Shown here: positions 15,323-23,550 of the stretch, piece by piece | How the letters are laid out: each line of letters begins with the position of its first letter | How positions within the stretch are numbered: position 1 is the stretch's first letter | NCBI GenBank assembly: GCA_031273735.1 | Contig: JAISRI010000035.1 | Location: forward strand, 1 to 32,785 | Direction of reading: 5' to 3' | Source of the DNA: Helicobacteraceae bacterium | GTDB lineage: Bacteria > Campylobacterota > Campylobacteria > Campylobacterales > SZUA-545 | Length of the DNA: 32,785 nucleotides | Notes under the pieces: generated by a model | Database searches by the model: none | What the model was told of the DNA's origin: nothing | What the model saw: the letters and a program-made list of their open reading frames with translations, nothing else | Position numbers and translations under genes: made by a program

Positions 15323-17422
15323 ATGCGTTTGAGTTTAGCTTTTGCGCTACTGCTTGTTTCGGTTTGCGCAGCCGAAGAACCCGTCGAAAAGGTCGATCCC
15401 AAAGAGGCGATCGAAATCTACACCAACCAGATTGGCGTTAATCCTAAAGCCGCCGAACCGTTTGTTAATCGCGCTTTTATCTACCTTGATATTGGCGAAA
15501 GCAAGAAGGCGATCGTCGATTTCACCCACGCGATTCTAAACGATCCAAATCTGGCGAACGCTTATAGCGGACGCGCTTTAGCCTACTCGAAAGAAAACGA
15601 CCGACAAAGAGCGATCGCCGATTATACAAAGGCTATCGAGCTTGGCGGGGACGCTATAGCGCTTCGCGTGGCGCGGGCGAACGAATATACGCTTTTGGGC
15701 GATCGCGCTTTGGCGATAGCGGACTATTCGGAGGCGATCAGAAGCGACGAGAACGACTACGCGGCGCATATTGCGCGGGGCAAGGCGCTTATTGGCGACG
15801 GTAAAACGCAGGCGGCGATCCGAGATTTTACCCGCGCTTTGCATATTAAGCCCGATCTAGCGGAAGTCTATTTCCTACGCGGCAACGCTTACGGCAAGTT
15901 AGGAGAAACCGAAAAGGCGATCGCCGACTATACAAACGGCGTTAAATACGACGGAAGCAAAGAGTCGTTTGCGCATCTTTCTCACGCCGTCGCTTCCCAA
16001 AAAATGCGCGACGATAAGAAGGCGCTTGAAAACTATGATCTAGCCTGTGCGTCCGATCCTAACGATTCGCTTCTTATCTTTTTACGCGCAATGACCCATT
16101 ATCGATTGGGCGAAGAGGCGCAGGCGATCGCCGATTACGACAAGACGATCGAAATCGATCCGAATCATCTAAGCGCGTATTTCAATAGAGCGGCGATTTA
16201 CTTTAGCCGAGAGGAGTATGAAAAAGCGATCGCCGATTTTTCGCAGGCGATCAAACTCGATCCCGAACCCGCGCAAGCCTATTTTATGCGCGCCGAATCT
16301 TATATGAAGCTAAACGATACCAAAAGCGCTTTAGCCGATTACAATCTAGCGGTTAAGAGCGATCCAAATCACGCGGGCGCTTATTACGGACGCGGACTAA
16401 TTACGGCGCAAAGCGGCGCTTTGGACGGCGCGATCGCGGATTTTTCAAAGACGATCGCGCTTGCGCCAAAAGACGCGAGAGCCTATTACGAACGCGGATC
16501 GGCGCTAACAAAAAGCGGCTATCATCAAAGCGCGATCGCCGATTTGACGCAGTCGCTAAAGCTAAATCCAAATTCGCCCAACGCATATCTAGCGCGCGGA
16601 TCGGCCCGTTTGAACGCGGGCTTTGCAAAAGACGCGATCGCCGACTATTCTCAAGCGATAGGGCTTAGTCCAATGTTAAAAGAGGCGTTGATCGGTCGCG
16701 GTTTTTCTTATATTCGTCTCGGCGATTATCAAAAGGCGATCAAAGATTTTTCGGATTATATTAAAAATACTCCCAACAACGCCGACTCCTTTTACGGACG
16801 CGGTTTGGCGCATTTGCGATCGGGCGCGCATCAAAACGCGATCGCCGATTTTGATCGAGCGCTTTCGCTTAACCGCAACCACGCTTTGGCGTTAAGCGCG
16901 CGCGGTTTGACTTACGCGGAGCAAAAAAATACTCAAAAGGCGCTCGCCGATTTTAGGCGTTCTATAGCGATCGATCCAAATTTGGCGGAAACTTATCGCG
17001 CTAGAGGTTCCGTATATCTTAAACAGGGTAGCCGCATAAACGCGATCGCCGATTTTGATCGGGCGATCAAGCTCGATCCAAACTACGCGCCAACCTACGT
17101 GGATAGAGCCGACGCGCGCGCGAAAACGGGCGATACAAAAAGGGCGTTCGCCGACTATGCGCAGGCGTTAAAGCTCGATCCAAACAACGAGCAAATCTAC
17201 CAAAAACGCGCCGCTTTGTATAGCAAACAGGGCGATTTTACAAGGGCAGTTAGAGATTTAAGCTCGGCGATCGAGCGAGATAGCGACAATCCCGCGCTAT
17301 ACGTCGATCGCGCAAACGCCTATCTAAAGCTAAAAGATCGGCGCACCGCTTTAAGAGACGCGAGAATGGCTTGCGAATTAAAGGACTGCGCGCTTCTCAA
17401 ACGCCTTGAAAACAGGAAGTAG
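15323..17422 (+). CDS. exported 20-repeat TPR protein with CX4C cap
   Basis: 699 residues. Signal peptide 1-17 (MRLSLAFALLLVSVCAA), then about 20 TPR units: the conserved Ala of the A-x-x-D core runs from residue 29 to 676, which is 19 steps of 34 plus one extra residue. Most units carry AIADY or AIADF. The protein ends with ACELKDC, the same cap as the two flanking paralogues. Predicted periplasmic superhelical scaffold; with no catalytic domain, binding is the only role that can be inferred. ATG chosen because AAAGG is 8 nt upstream and the signal peptide follows directly. The regular 102-bp DNA period makes copy-number change by recombination likely. Confidence 0.92.
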   Translation: MRLSLAFALLLVSVCAAEEPVEKVDPKEAIEIYTNQIGVNPKAAEPFVNRAFIYLDIGESKKAIVDFTHAILNDPNLANAYSGRALAYSKENDRQRAIADYTKAIELGGDAIALRVARANEYTLLGDRALAIADYSEAIRSDENDYAAHIARGKALIGDGKTQAAIRDFTRALHIKPDLAEVYFLRGNAYGKLGETEKAIADYTNGVKYDGSKESFAHLSHAVASQKMRDDKKALENYDLACASDPNDSLLIFLRAMTHYRLGEEAQAIADYDKTIEIDPNHLSAYFNRAAIYFSREEYEKAIADFSQAIKLDPEPAQAYFMRAESYMKLNDTKSALADYNLAVKSDPNHAGAYYGRGLITAQSGALDGAIADFSKTIALAPKDARAYYERGSALTKSGYHQSAIADLTQSLKLNPNSPNAYLARGSARLNAGFAKDAIADYSQAIGLSPMLKEALIGRGFSYIRLGDYQKAIKDFSDYIKNTPNNADSFYGRGLAHLRSGAHQNAIADFDRALSLNRNHALALSARGLTYAEQKNTQKALADFRRSIAIDPNLAETYRARGSVYLKQGSRINAIADFDRAIKLDPNYAPTYVDRADARAKTGDTKRAFADYAQALKLDPNNEQIYQKRAALYSKQGDFTRAVRDLSSAIERDSDNPALYVDRANAYLKLKDRRTALRDARMACELKDCALLKRLENRK

Positions 17423-17426
17423 ACGC

Positions 17427-17927
17427 TCATTCGACAAGCAATTTGGAGTCGCTTAGATATATGAACGCTTCGCAATCGCCCAAATCGCACGCCGTTTTCG
17501 CGTCTAGCGTCGCGTTTTTATAATTTTTTTGCTTGGCGTAAGCCGTCGAACGATTGCTATAGGCTTTGGCGTTGATTGGATCGAGGGCGATAACCTGCGT
17601 CCAATCGGCGATCGCTTTATTTGTATCGCCCAACCTATAGTAAGAGTTTCCGCGACTATGATATGCGTTGGCGTTTGACGAATCGATCCTTACCGCTTGG
17701 TTAAAATCCGCGATCGCTCTACTGTAATCCTTTATGCTAGCGTAACTATTCCCCCGTCTAATATACGCCTCGACGTTATTCGGATCTTCTTTGATAGCGT
17801 TTGAAAACTGCTCGATCGCCTCTTGAAACTTGCCGCTTTTTCTAGCCTCAAGTCCCCGTTCATACGCGCTGGGCGCAACGCAACCAAACAATAAAAAACC
17901 GCAAAATAGAGCTATTAAACCTCGCAT
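17427..17927 (-). CDS. TPR lipoprotein, 4 repeats, CX4C cap
   Basis: 166 residues with a lipoprotein signal (MRGLIALFCGFLLFGC; lipobox LFGC, Cys16 expected to be lipidated). Four TPR units follow in 34-residue register (Ala at 37, 71, 105, 139), ending with ACDLGDC and a short tail. Closest relative in the window is the 5-repeat protein at 14437, including the 5' leader; that copy has lost the lipobox cysteine. The ATG has GAAAGG 8 nt upstream and AGG adjacent. It converges tail to tail with the 20-repeat gene, with only 4 nt between the stops and no terminator visible. Confidence 0.9.
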   Translation of the reverse strand: MRGLIALFCGFLLFGCVAPSAYERGLEARKSGKFQEAIEQFSNAIKEDPNNVEAYIRRGNSYASIKDYSRAIADFNQAVRIDSSNANAYHSRGNSYYRLGDTNKAIADWTQVIALDPINAKAYSNRSTAYAKQKNYKNATLDAKTACDLGDCEAFIYLSDSKLLVE

Positions 17928-18216
17928 CCTCGTTTCCTTTCATCGAAAAATCAACGCATAGTAACCAAACCGCTCTTAAAACGCAATCCGAAAGGATCAA
18001 GCCGATCGCCTAAAACCGACGCGATGCGGGCAAATCGGCAATTACAAGGTGCGCGAAGCCGTTTCAAAAGAAACGGGAACGGCAAATAAGGATAGGCGCT
18101 TTGATAATCAAAAAGGTTTAAGACTAGTTCGACTAATTCCTAAGCCCAACAAAACTAGGATAAGTATTTAGTCCGTTCGCATATTTAGGAAGCAAATTGC
18201 TTATTATTGTTCGCGT
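17928..18216. other. 289-bp non-coding gap
   Basis: Contains the leader of the TPR lipoprotein gene at its left end and nothing firmly identifiable to the right. There is a 7-bp hairpin (CCGTTTC 18059-18065, GAAACGG 18070-18076) without a following T-run on either strand, and a plus-strand stretch from 17979 to about 18170 that stays open for some 60 codons but has no start codon or known motif. It could be a decayed gene; I see no support for a functional one. Confidence 0.4.
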
Positions 18217-19437
18217 TTATTTATTCGCTTCATGTTGGATAGGCGGAAGCTCTTTTTTGTATATATCAAACTCTTTTTTCAACTCCTCTTCGGAAGCGCT
18301 CAAGACATGTTTGACATAAGAAATAGCTTTTTGCGCCTCTTTTAAGTCGTCTTTGCTATATTTTGTCGGCATTTTCGCCAACTCGTTTGCCATTTTTGAC
18401 AAATCGTTTTCAATTTCTATGATAGGCGCAAGATCGCCGTTTTTTAGTTCGCCGCGCTCATACGGTTGATTGCCGCCCCAATGAAAATAAACTTTTCGCG
18501 AACCGTTCTCGTAAAAATGGACGGCATACTGTTTAATATCGTAAACACGTCTACTATTGGCATGAGCGTCTATACTAATATCGCCTTTAATTTTAAACAG
18601 TTTGCCATCTTTAACGTAGCGGTGTTCTATTATTTCCGCGCTGATTTTCAATGTTTCATCTCTACGCAAATATTCGTCTTTCATACCGGTAACTTCCAAA
18701 GCCCCCATAATAAAACGCTCGCCTTTTATCTTATCGCCCGTTAAAATTGGAAGCGGATTGATTATATCGCTTGCTTTGTTAAAGCTTGGCGCGTAGCGAA
18801 CATAAATCGCTTTATGTAGCGATTTGCTATCGTCTTTAAGAGCCATATTTGGCGCTTTATCGCCCGTTACAACTTTGCCGTTTTCCACTAGCGAAAGCTT
18901 AAAGATTATCGGTTTTCTAACGATCAAACGAAAAACGGAGCCGCCGTGCATTTCAGTATTCGGCGACATATCATAGCTTTCTATATATTGCGGGAAACGT
19001 CGATTCGATTCGGGATACAACTTAATATCAACTCCATATGCGCGTATTTTTCTCAAGTCGCCATATTTATCAGACCACGGAAGCTCAAAACGAATCTTCT
19101 TACCTTCATAGGAGACGTTCGAGGCGTTTTGATAGCCTAGATATGATTTGTCTTTATAGGTAGGTCCGGGAAGTCTGAAATCGACGCAAAACCAAACGTC
19201 GCGTCCGCAACCGCCGCCGCCGCTACCCCCTTCGTTCCACCCAATACCCGTCTTTTCTTTATAATATTCGCCTTCTATATTATGCGTTTTTATAAAATAT
19301 TCTATCGCCTCTTTATCGCTAGTCGCAAGGGGATCGTAGTAATCTATGATCTCTATCTCAAACTCTTGCGCGTTCGCGGCGCAATTTGCTATAAGCGGCG
19401 TCAAAATTAGCGCCCTTAACATTTTCGCGATTTTCAT
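18217..19437 (-). CDS. exported protein of unknown function, compositionally atypical
   Basis: 406 residues, not recognised. Signal peptide 1-23 (hydrophobic core LILTPLIA, cleavage after ANA; the Cys at 19 follows Asn and is not a lipobox). The mature part starts acidic, has a Gly-rich stretch GGSGGGGCG with a second Cys nearby (CGRDVWFC), then a long predominantly beta region, and a helical Lys/Glu-rich C-terminus (340-406). Base composition is visibly more A+T-rich than its neighbours and the gene contains no GCGATCGC, suggesting later acquisition. Yet its ATG follows the pth stop directly, so it is translated from the rplY-pth transcript. In Campylobacter jejuni the position after pth holds a conserved membrane protein. 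Confidence 0.8.
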   Translation of the reverse strand: MKIAKMLRALILTPLIANCAANAQEFEIEIIDYYDPLATSDKEAIEYFIKTHNIEGEYYKEKTGIGWNEGGSGGGGCGRDVWFCVDFRLPGPTYKDKSYLGYQNASNVSYEGKKIRFELPWSDKYGDLRKIRAYGVDIKLYPESNRRFPQYIESYDMSPNTEMHGGSVFRLIVRKPIIFKLSLVENGKVVTGDKAPNMALKDDSKSLHKAIYVRYAPSFNKASDIINPLPILTGDKIKGERFIMGALEVTGMKDEYLRRDETLKISAEIIEHRYVKDGKLFKIKGDISIDAHANSRRVYDIKQYAVHFYENGSRKVYFHWGGNQPYERGELKNGDLAPIIEIENDLSKMANELAKMPTKYSKDDLKEAQKAISYVKHVLSASEEELKKEFDIYKKELPPIQHEANK

Positions 19438-20013
19438 TTAATCCACTTTTTGTCCATTTTGTATCATACCCGATCTTGTTAGAGTCGATTGGACGCTTTC
19501 TAGCGAGTCGGATATTAACGCTAAGGCGGCGTTAGAGGCGGCTTCGATCCATTCGCTTAATACGGCTTTTTGATCTTCGTTCCAACTTCCCAAAACATAG
19601 TCGATCGCGCTTTCTTTTTCGTTAGGTCGCCCTATACCCATTCGCGCTCTAAAATAATCGCTTCCGCATAGCGCGTCGATCGACCTTAGTCCGTTATGTC
19701 CCCCGCCGCTTCCGCCAAACTTAAATCTAAGCGCTCCAAAGGCGAGATCGAGATCGTCGTGAATAACGATTATTTTTTCTAGTTTGTAAAAGTTTTTAAC
19801 GGCTAAAACGCTTTCGCCGCTCAGATTCATATATGTCAAAGGTTTTAAGATTAGCGTTTCGCAGGCTTTGTAAAGTTCGCCTTTGAAAGCGGCTTTGGAG
19901 ATATTCGCGGGTTTAAGGCGGCGTATTATCTCGTCCGCCGCCAAAAAACCCGCGTTATGTCTAGTATTTTCGTAGCGCTTGGTCGGATTGCCAAGTCCCA
20001 CGATCAGCGTCAT
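19438..20013 (-). CDS. pth: peptidyl-tRNA hydrolase
   Basis: Releases tRNA from peptidyl-tRNA that drops off ribosomes; essential in most bacteria. 191 residues with VGLGNPTKRYENTRHNAGF at the N-terminus (catalytic His19), KPLTYMNLSG, the HDDLDL acidic motif with the catalytic Asp, and GGSGGGHNGLRSI. Overlaps rplY by 4 nt (ATGA), a pairing seen in many Campylobacterota. Confidence 0.97.
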   Translation of the reverse strand: MTLIVGLGNPTKRYENTRHNAGFLAADEIIRRLKPANISKAAFKGELYKACETLILKPLTYMNLSGESVLAVKNFYKLEKIIVIHDDLDLAFGALRFKFGGSGGGHNGLRSIDALCGSDYFRARMGIGRPNEKESAIDYVLGSWNEDQKAVLSEWIEAASNAALALISDSLESVQSTLTRSGMIQNGQKVD

Positions 20014-20546
20014 TTCGCTTTAATAACTCCAGTGATAGCGATGCGCCCGTCAAGCAGGATTTTTACGCCTTTTGGCGCTTTAATATCCCGCGTCAAAACC
20101 GTGTCGTTTACGTCGAGATCGCTAACGTCGATATCAAAAGAATTAGGCAGATCTTTACCTAAGCATTGAACGGGAAGGCGCTTTTTCATCTTAATGAAAA
20201 CCCCCTTATTTTTCAAGCCTTTTGGCGTTCCGATCGTTTTTATCGGCACTAGGTAACGCGCAAGTTTATCTTTAACGACGATACGCAGATCGACGTGAAG
20301 CAGATCGCCGCTAACGGGATCGGTTTGATACTCCTCGATTACGACCGGGTATTTTTTCTCCCCGACTTTAACGTCAAAAACAAGTTTTTCTTTGTTTTTG
20401 ACAAAGCGCGTAAAGTCGTTTTTCTTAAACGCCGCGTTGATGTTAGGTTCGCCGCCGCCATAGATATTAGCGATCAGATAACCATCTTTGCGTAGCGCCT
20501 TAGTAGCGCTTTTGGCAATACTCTCTCTGACAATGCCCTCTAGCAT
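20010..20546 (-). CDS. rplY: 50S ribosomal protein L25, long (CTC) form
   Basis: Binds 5S rRNA in the central protuberance. 178 residues: N-terminal L25 domain (1-90, with GEPNINAAFKKNDF and HVDL) plus the C-terminal beta extension of the CTC/TL5 form (about 95-178, ending LLDGRIAITGV). ATG with AAAGGAC 6 nt upstream. It has its own probable promoter in the 74-bp gap after pilT and a hairpin in the leader. Confidence 0.96.
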   Translation of the reverse strand: MLEGIVRESIAKSATKALRKDGYLIANIYGGGEPNINAAFKKNDFTRFVKNKEKLVFDVKVGEKKYPVVIEEYQTDPVSGDLLHVDLRIVVKDKLARYLVPIKTIGTPKGLKNKGVFIKMKKRLPVQCLGKDLPNSFDIDVSDLDVNDTVLTRDIKAPKGVKILLDGRIAITGVIKAK

Positions 20547-20569
20547 TTAATTGTCCTTTTATAAAGTTT

Positions 20570-20597
20570 TTCGCCGTCAAAAAATGCAAACGGCGAA
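20570..20597 (-). promoter_or_regulatory. leader hairpin upstream of rplY
   Basis: Perfect 8-bp inverted repeat TTCGCCGT / ACGGCGAA (20570-20577 and 20590-20597) with a 12-nt loop, inside the rplY 5' leader about 24 nt before the start. No run of T follows it on the minus strand, so it is not a standard terminator for pilT. Ribosomal-protein leaders often hold such structures, but no L25 control is established by this sequence. Confidence 0.35.
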
Positions 20598-20608
20598 TTG
20601 GGGCGCGA

Positions 20609-20614
20609 ATTATA
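20609..20614 (-). promoter_or_regulatory. sigma-70-type promoter for rplY-pth
   Basis: Minus strand reads TTTTTGTATAAT, a perfect TATAAT with a T-rich upstream element, in the gap between the pilT stop (20621) and rplY. The start would be near 20602, giving a leader of about 55 nt that includes the 20570-20597 hairpin. Confidence 0.55.
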
Positions 20615-20620
20615 CAAAAA

Positions 20621-21784
20621 TTATCCCAAACCGCCTTTGATCTTAAAAACGCCGACCTCTTTTGGCAGGTCGATTCTTTCCGCGATCGCGCCGCGAATAC
20701 GGATTTTAAGGTCGTCGGGGCTGTGCGCGTTGGCGAGCGCCTCCTCTTCGCTGATCTTGCCGGCGTTGTAGAGATCAAGTAGCGATTGATCGAACGTCTG
20801 CGTTCCGTAAATCTCCCTGCCCTCCGCAAGCGCGTCAAACACCTCGTCGTCGCGATTATCGGCAATCATACTAATCACGCGAGGCGTGTTTAACAAAATC
20901 TCTATCGCCGCCGTTCGTTTGTTGTTCGTCGTTTTAACGAGTCGCTGAGAAATCACGCCTACCAGCGTGCTGGCAAGCGTCAAACGAATACGGTTTTGCT
21001 CCTCTTTCGCAAACATACCAATCACGCGATTGATCGTCTCTTTTGCGTCCAGCGTATGGAGCGTGGATAGTACCAAGTGTCCCGTTTCCGCCGCGTGTAA
21101 CGCGATTTCAACCGTTTCAAGATCGCGCATTTCGCCCACAAGGATAATATCGGGATCTTCGCGCAAAGCGCCGCGCAAAGCGCTTGCGAAGCTAAGCGTG
21201 TCTTCGCCTATGCTTCGCTGGTTGATAATACATCTCTTGTCTCGGTGAACGAACTCGATCGGATCTTCGATCGTGATGATGTGATCGCGGCGTTTTGTGT
21301 TGATCGCGTCGATCAGAGCCGCCAACGTCGTAGATTTTCCGCTTCCCGTTACGCCCGTAACCAAAACAAGCCCGCGCCTTTTTTCCGCAAGCGCGTTAAG
21401 CGATTTTGGTAGATCCAACTCGGCGAGCGTCTGAATCTCGGTTGGGATTGTCCTAAAAACCGCCGAAAGCCCGTCTTTTTGAAAAAAGGCGTTAGCGCGA
21501 AAACGATAGTTTTCGTCAAGCTGAAAGGTAAAATCGATCTCTTTCGAGCTAACCAACTCTCCAAAACGCCCTCGCAACATCTCTTTAGCCATCGTCAAAG
21601 CGTCCTGACGGCTCATAACGTCTTCGCTTAAAGGGACTATATCGCCCCTAATCCGCCCCATAATCTTCTGCCCCGCCTTGATATGCAGGTCGCTGCCGCT
21701 CTTTTGAACGAGCGTTTTAAGATAGCCTTTAACCCGCTCGGTTACCTCGAACGTCAATTTCGCAACGTCTACCTCTACTGCCAC
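20621..21784 (-). CDS. pilT: type IV pilus retraction ATPase PilT
   Basis: Hexameric GspE-family ATPase that drives pilus depolymerisation and twitching. 387 residues: N-terminal PAS-like domain (1-120), Walker A GVTGSGKST (144-152), Asp box (ITIEDPIEFVH), Walker B region ILVGEMRD, His box with HAAETGHLVLSTLHT, and a C-terminal FDQSLLDLYNAGKISEEEAL. GTG start, chosen for AAGGAG 7 nt upstream. Campylobacter and Helicobacter lack type IV pili, so pilT separates this organism from those genera. No other pilus gene is in the window; it sits with tal, nadK and rplY. Confidence 0.96.
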   Translation of the reverse strand: MAVEVDVAKLTFEVTERVKGYLKTLVQKSGSDLHIKAGQKIMGRIRGDIVPLSEDVMSRQDALTMAKEMLRGRFGELVSSKEIDFTFQLDENYRFRANAFFQKDGLSAVFRTIPTEIQTLAELDLPKSLNALAEKRRGLVLVTGVTGSGKSTTLAALIDAINTKRRDHIITIEDPIEFVHRDKRCIINQRSIGEDTLSFASALRGALREDPDIILVGEMRDLETVEIALHAAETGHLVLSTLHTLDAKETINRVIGMFAKEEQNRIRLTLASTLVGVISQRLVKTTNNKRTAAIEILLNTPRVISMIADNRDDEVFDALAEGREIYGTQTFDQSLLDLYNAGKISEEEALANAHSPDDLKIRIRGAIAERIDLPKEVGVFKIKGGLG

Positions 21785-21798
21785 GCAACACTCCTTTT

Positions 21799-22755
21799 CT
21801 AGCTAGATAAAGCCAATGCTGAAAGTATATCTGAAAAAGCCCGCTCAAACTGCGCTAATCCGTCGCGCAAAAGCGTATCGCACAACTCTTCAAAATCTAC
21901 GCCGCTTGCTTTGATTTCCGCAAAGAACGCGTCGATCCGATCGGATGGGACTGGCAATTTGCTCTTACGATCGCCGTTTGTTAAAAACGCTTCGATCGCC
22001 TTTAGCGGCGCGGTATTCACAAGGCGATCGCCTAAAAGTTCGCTAACATAATAATCCGCGCTTAGATCGTCGCCTTTAACGCCCGTGCTGGCAAACAAAA
22101 CGCGGACGTTTTTGCGCTGCGATTCGCAAATTAAATTATAGTGATTAGCGGCGTTAAAAATACCGGTTTTCGCTTTAAGATTTTCAGGTAGTTTTTCGTC
22201 GATAGCGCGATCGAAACGACTGACAAACACGCTAATTACAAGCGGCGTTTCATTGTCTTTTGCCGCTTTTAAGATTTTGCGCGTTTGTTCGGGCGAAAAA
22301 ATAAGCGTGGCGTTGGTTGGAACGCCAATTTTAAGCGTTTCTTTGATCGCTATAAATCCCTCGTTTGTCGCGGGGATTTTGATCATAACGTTTTCGCGTC
22401 CGATCGCTTTATAAAGTCTTTTTGCCTCCTCGATCGTGCTCGCCGCGTCGCGCGCATACGCGGGATCGACCTCCACGCTTATAAACCCGTCCGATCCGTC
22501 AAAATAAGGCTTTAACGTATCGGCGGCGTTTTGCGCGTCTTCGATCGCTAAAGTTTCGTAGAGTTTTTTGCCGCTAACGCCTTTAAGTTTAAGCGCCTCG
22601 ATCTGGGTTTTGTAGGAGTTTTTACCTACGATCGCCTCTTTGAAAATAGCGGGGTTTGTCGTAATTCCGCGCAAACCTCTCTCTAAATAACCGCGCAAAG
22701 CGGAACCTATAAAATCCCGATCGAGATAGTCGATCCACAAAGAAAAACCATTCAT
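21799..22755 (-). CDS. tal: transaldolase
   Basis: Non-oxidative pentose-phosphate enzyme, transferring dihydroxyacetone from sedoheptulose-7-phosphate to glyceraldehyde-3-phosphate. Landmarks: GITTNPAIF near 30-38, DGFISVEVDP (89-98), and VMIKIPAT with Lys126 as Schiff-base lysine. Start placed at the ATG at 22755, which shares one base with the uppP stop (TAATG) and gives MNGFSLWIDYLDRDF, matching the family N-terminus; an in-frame ATG 15 nt upstream would add only GGIV-type residues inside uppP. pilT starts 14 nt downstream. Confidence 0.95.
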   Translation of the reverse strand: MNGFSLWIDYLDRDFIGSALRGYLERGLRGITTNPAIFKEAIVGKNSYKTQIEALKLKGVSGKKLYETLAIEDAQNAADTLKPYFDGSDGFISVEVDPAYARDAASTIEEAKRLYKAIGRENVMIKIPATNEGFIAIKETLKIGVPTNATLIFSPEQTRKILKAAKDNETPLVISVFVSRFDRAIDEKLPENLKAKTGIFNAANHYNLICESQRKNVRVLFASTGVKGDDLSADYYVSELLGDRLVNTAPLKAIEAFLTNGDRKSKLPVPSDRIDAFFAEIKASGVDFEELCDTLLRDGLAQFERAFSDILSALALSS

Positions 22756-23528
22756 TACAATACCGCCCATAAAAAGATTGCGCCAATAACGACGCGATAG
22801 ACCCCAAACGGAGCAAAATTAAACCTAGAAATAAAGCGTAAAAAACCTTTGATAACGATTAAGGCGACAAAAAATGCCGTGATAAAACCGATCGCTAAAT
22901 TGATCGTTTGATCTTGGCTAAAAGAGCCGTAGTTTTTATAGAGATCGTAGCAGGTGGCGATCAGCATCGTAGGAACCGCCAAAAGAAACGAAAAGAGCGC
23001 GGCGCTTTTGCGATCGAGCCCGCAAAGAAGCCCGCCGATAATCGTCGCGGCGGATCTGCTAGCGCCCGGTATCATCGCGAAACATTGCGCGCAACCGATT
23101 AAAAACGCCTGCGCGAAGGTAACGTTTTCTACGCTTGTCGTTCGTTCGGTTTTGGGCTTGTAAAATAGCTCGATCGCAATCAAAATTACGCCGCCTATTA
23201 TTAGCGCGTAAGCGACCGTTTGGGGCGCGAAAAGCTCTTTTATCTGTTTGTAGAATAAAAGCCCGATCAAACCCGTAGGAAAAAAGGCGATCGCGAGTTT
23301 AACAAGCAGATTAAAATCGCTTATCAGTTTCTTAAAATATAACGCCACGACGGCTAAGATCGACCCAAGCTGAATTACGATTACAAAACTTTTATGCGCC
23401 TCGTCAAGATCGATTCCAAGTAAATTAGAGGCTAAGATCAAATGCCCCGTCGAAGAGATCGGCAAAAACTCCGTCAATCCCTCTACGATCCCAAGCAAAA
23501 ACGCTTCAAACAGGCTCATTTCGGTCAT
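22755..23528 (-). CDS. uppP: undecaprenyl-diphosphate phosphatase UppP/BacA
   Basis: Membrane enzyme recycling undecaprenyl diphosphate to the monophosphate carrier for peptidoglycan and surface sugars; overexpression gives bacitracin resistance. 257 residues with the two inverted signature segments: GIVEGLTEFLPISSTGH near the N-terminus (catalytic Glu in EGxTE) and PGASRSAATIIGG in the middle, within 7-8 hydrophobic helices. A second in-frame ATG at 23519 is an alternative start; neither has a clear Shine-Dalgarno. Overlaps tal by one base. Confidence 0.96.
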   Translation of the reverse strand: MTEMSLFEAFLLGIVEGLTEFLPISSTGHLILASNLLGIDLDEAHKSFVIVIQLGSILAVVALYFKKLISDFNLLVKLAIAFFPTGLIGLLFYKQIKELFAPQTVAYALIIGGVILIAIELFYKPKTERTTSVENVTFAQAFLIGCAQCFAMIPGASRSAATIIGGLLCGLDRKSAALFSFLLAVPTMLIATCYDLYKNYGSFSQDQTINLAIGFITAFFVALIVIKGFLRFISRFNFAPFGVYRVVIGAIFLWAVL

Positions 23529-23550
23529 ATTAGAAGGATTTGGATTAAGC

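Noticed and set aside
15323-17422. Regular 102-bp repeats as a CRISPR array or satellite
   Set aside because: The repeats are continuous codons of 34-residue TPR units with varied sequence between anchors, not short identical repeats with spacers.
18059-18076. CCGTTTC/GAAACGG hairpin as a terminator
   Set aside because: Not followed by a T-run on either strand.
17979-18170. About 60 open codons in the gap before the A+T-rich gene
   Set aside because: No start codon, no motif, no ribosome-binding site; at most a decayed remnant.
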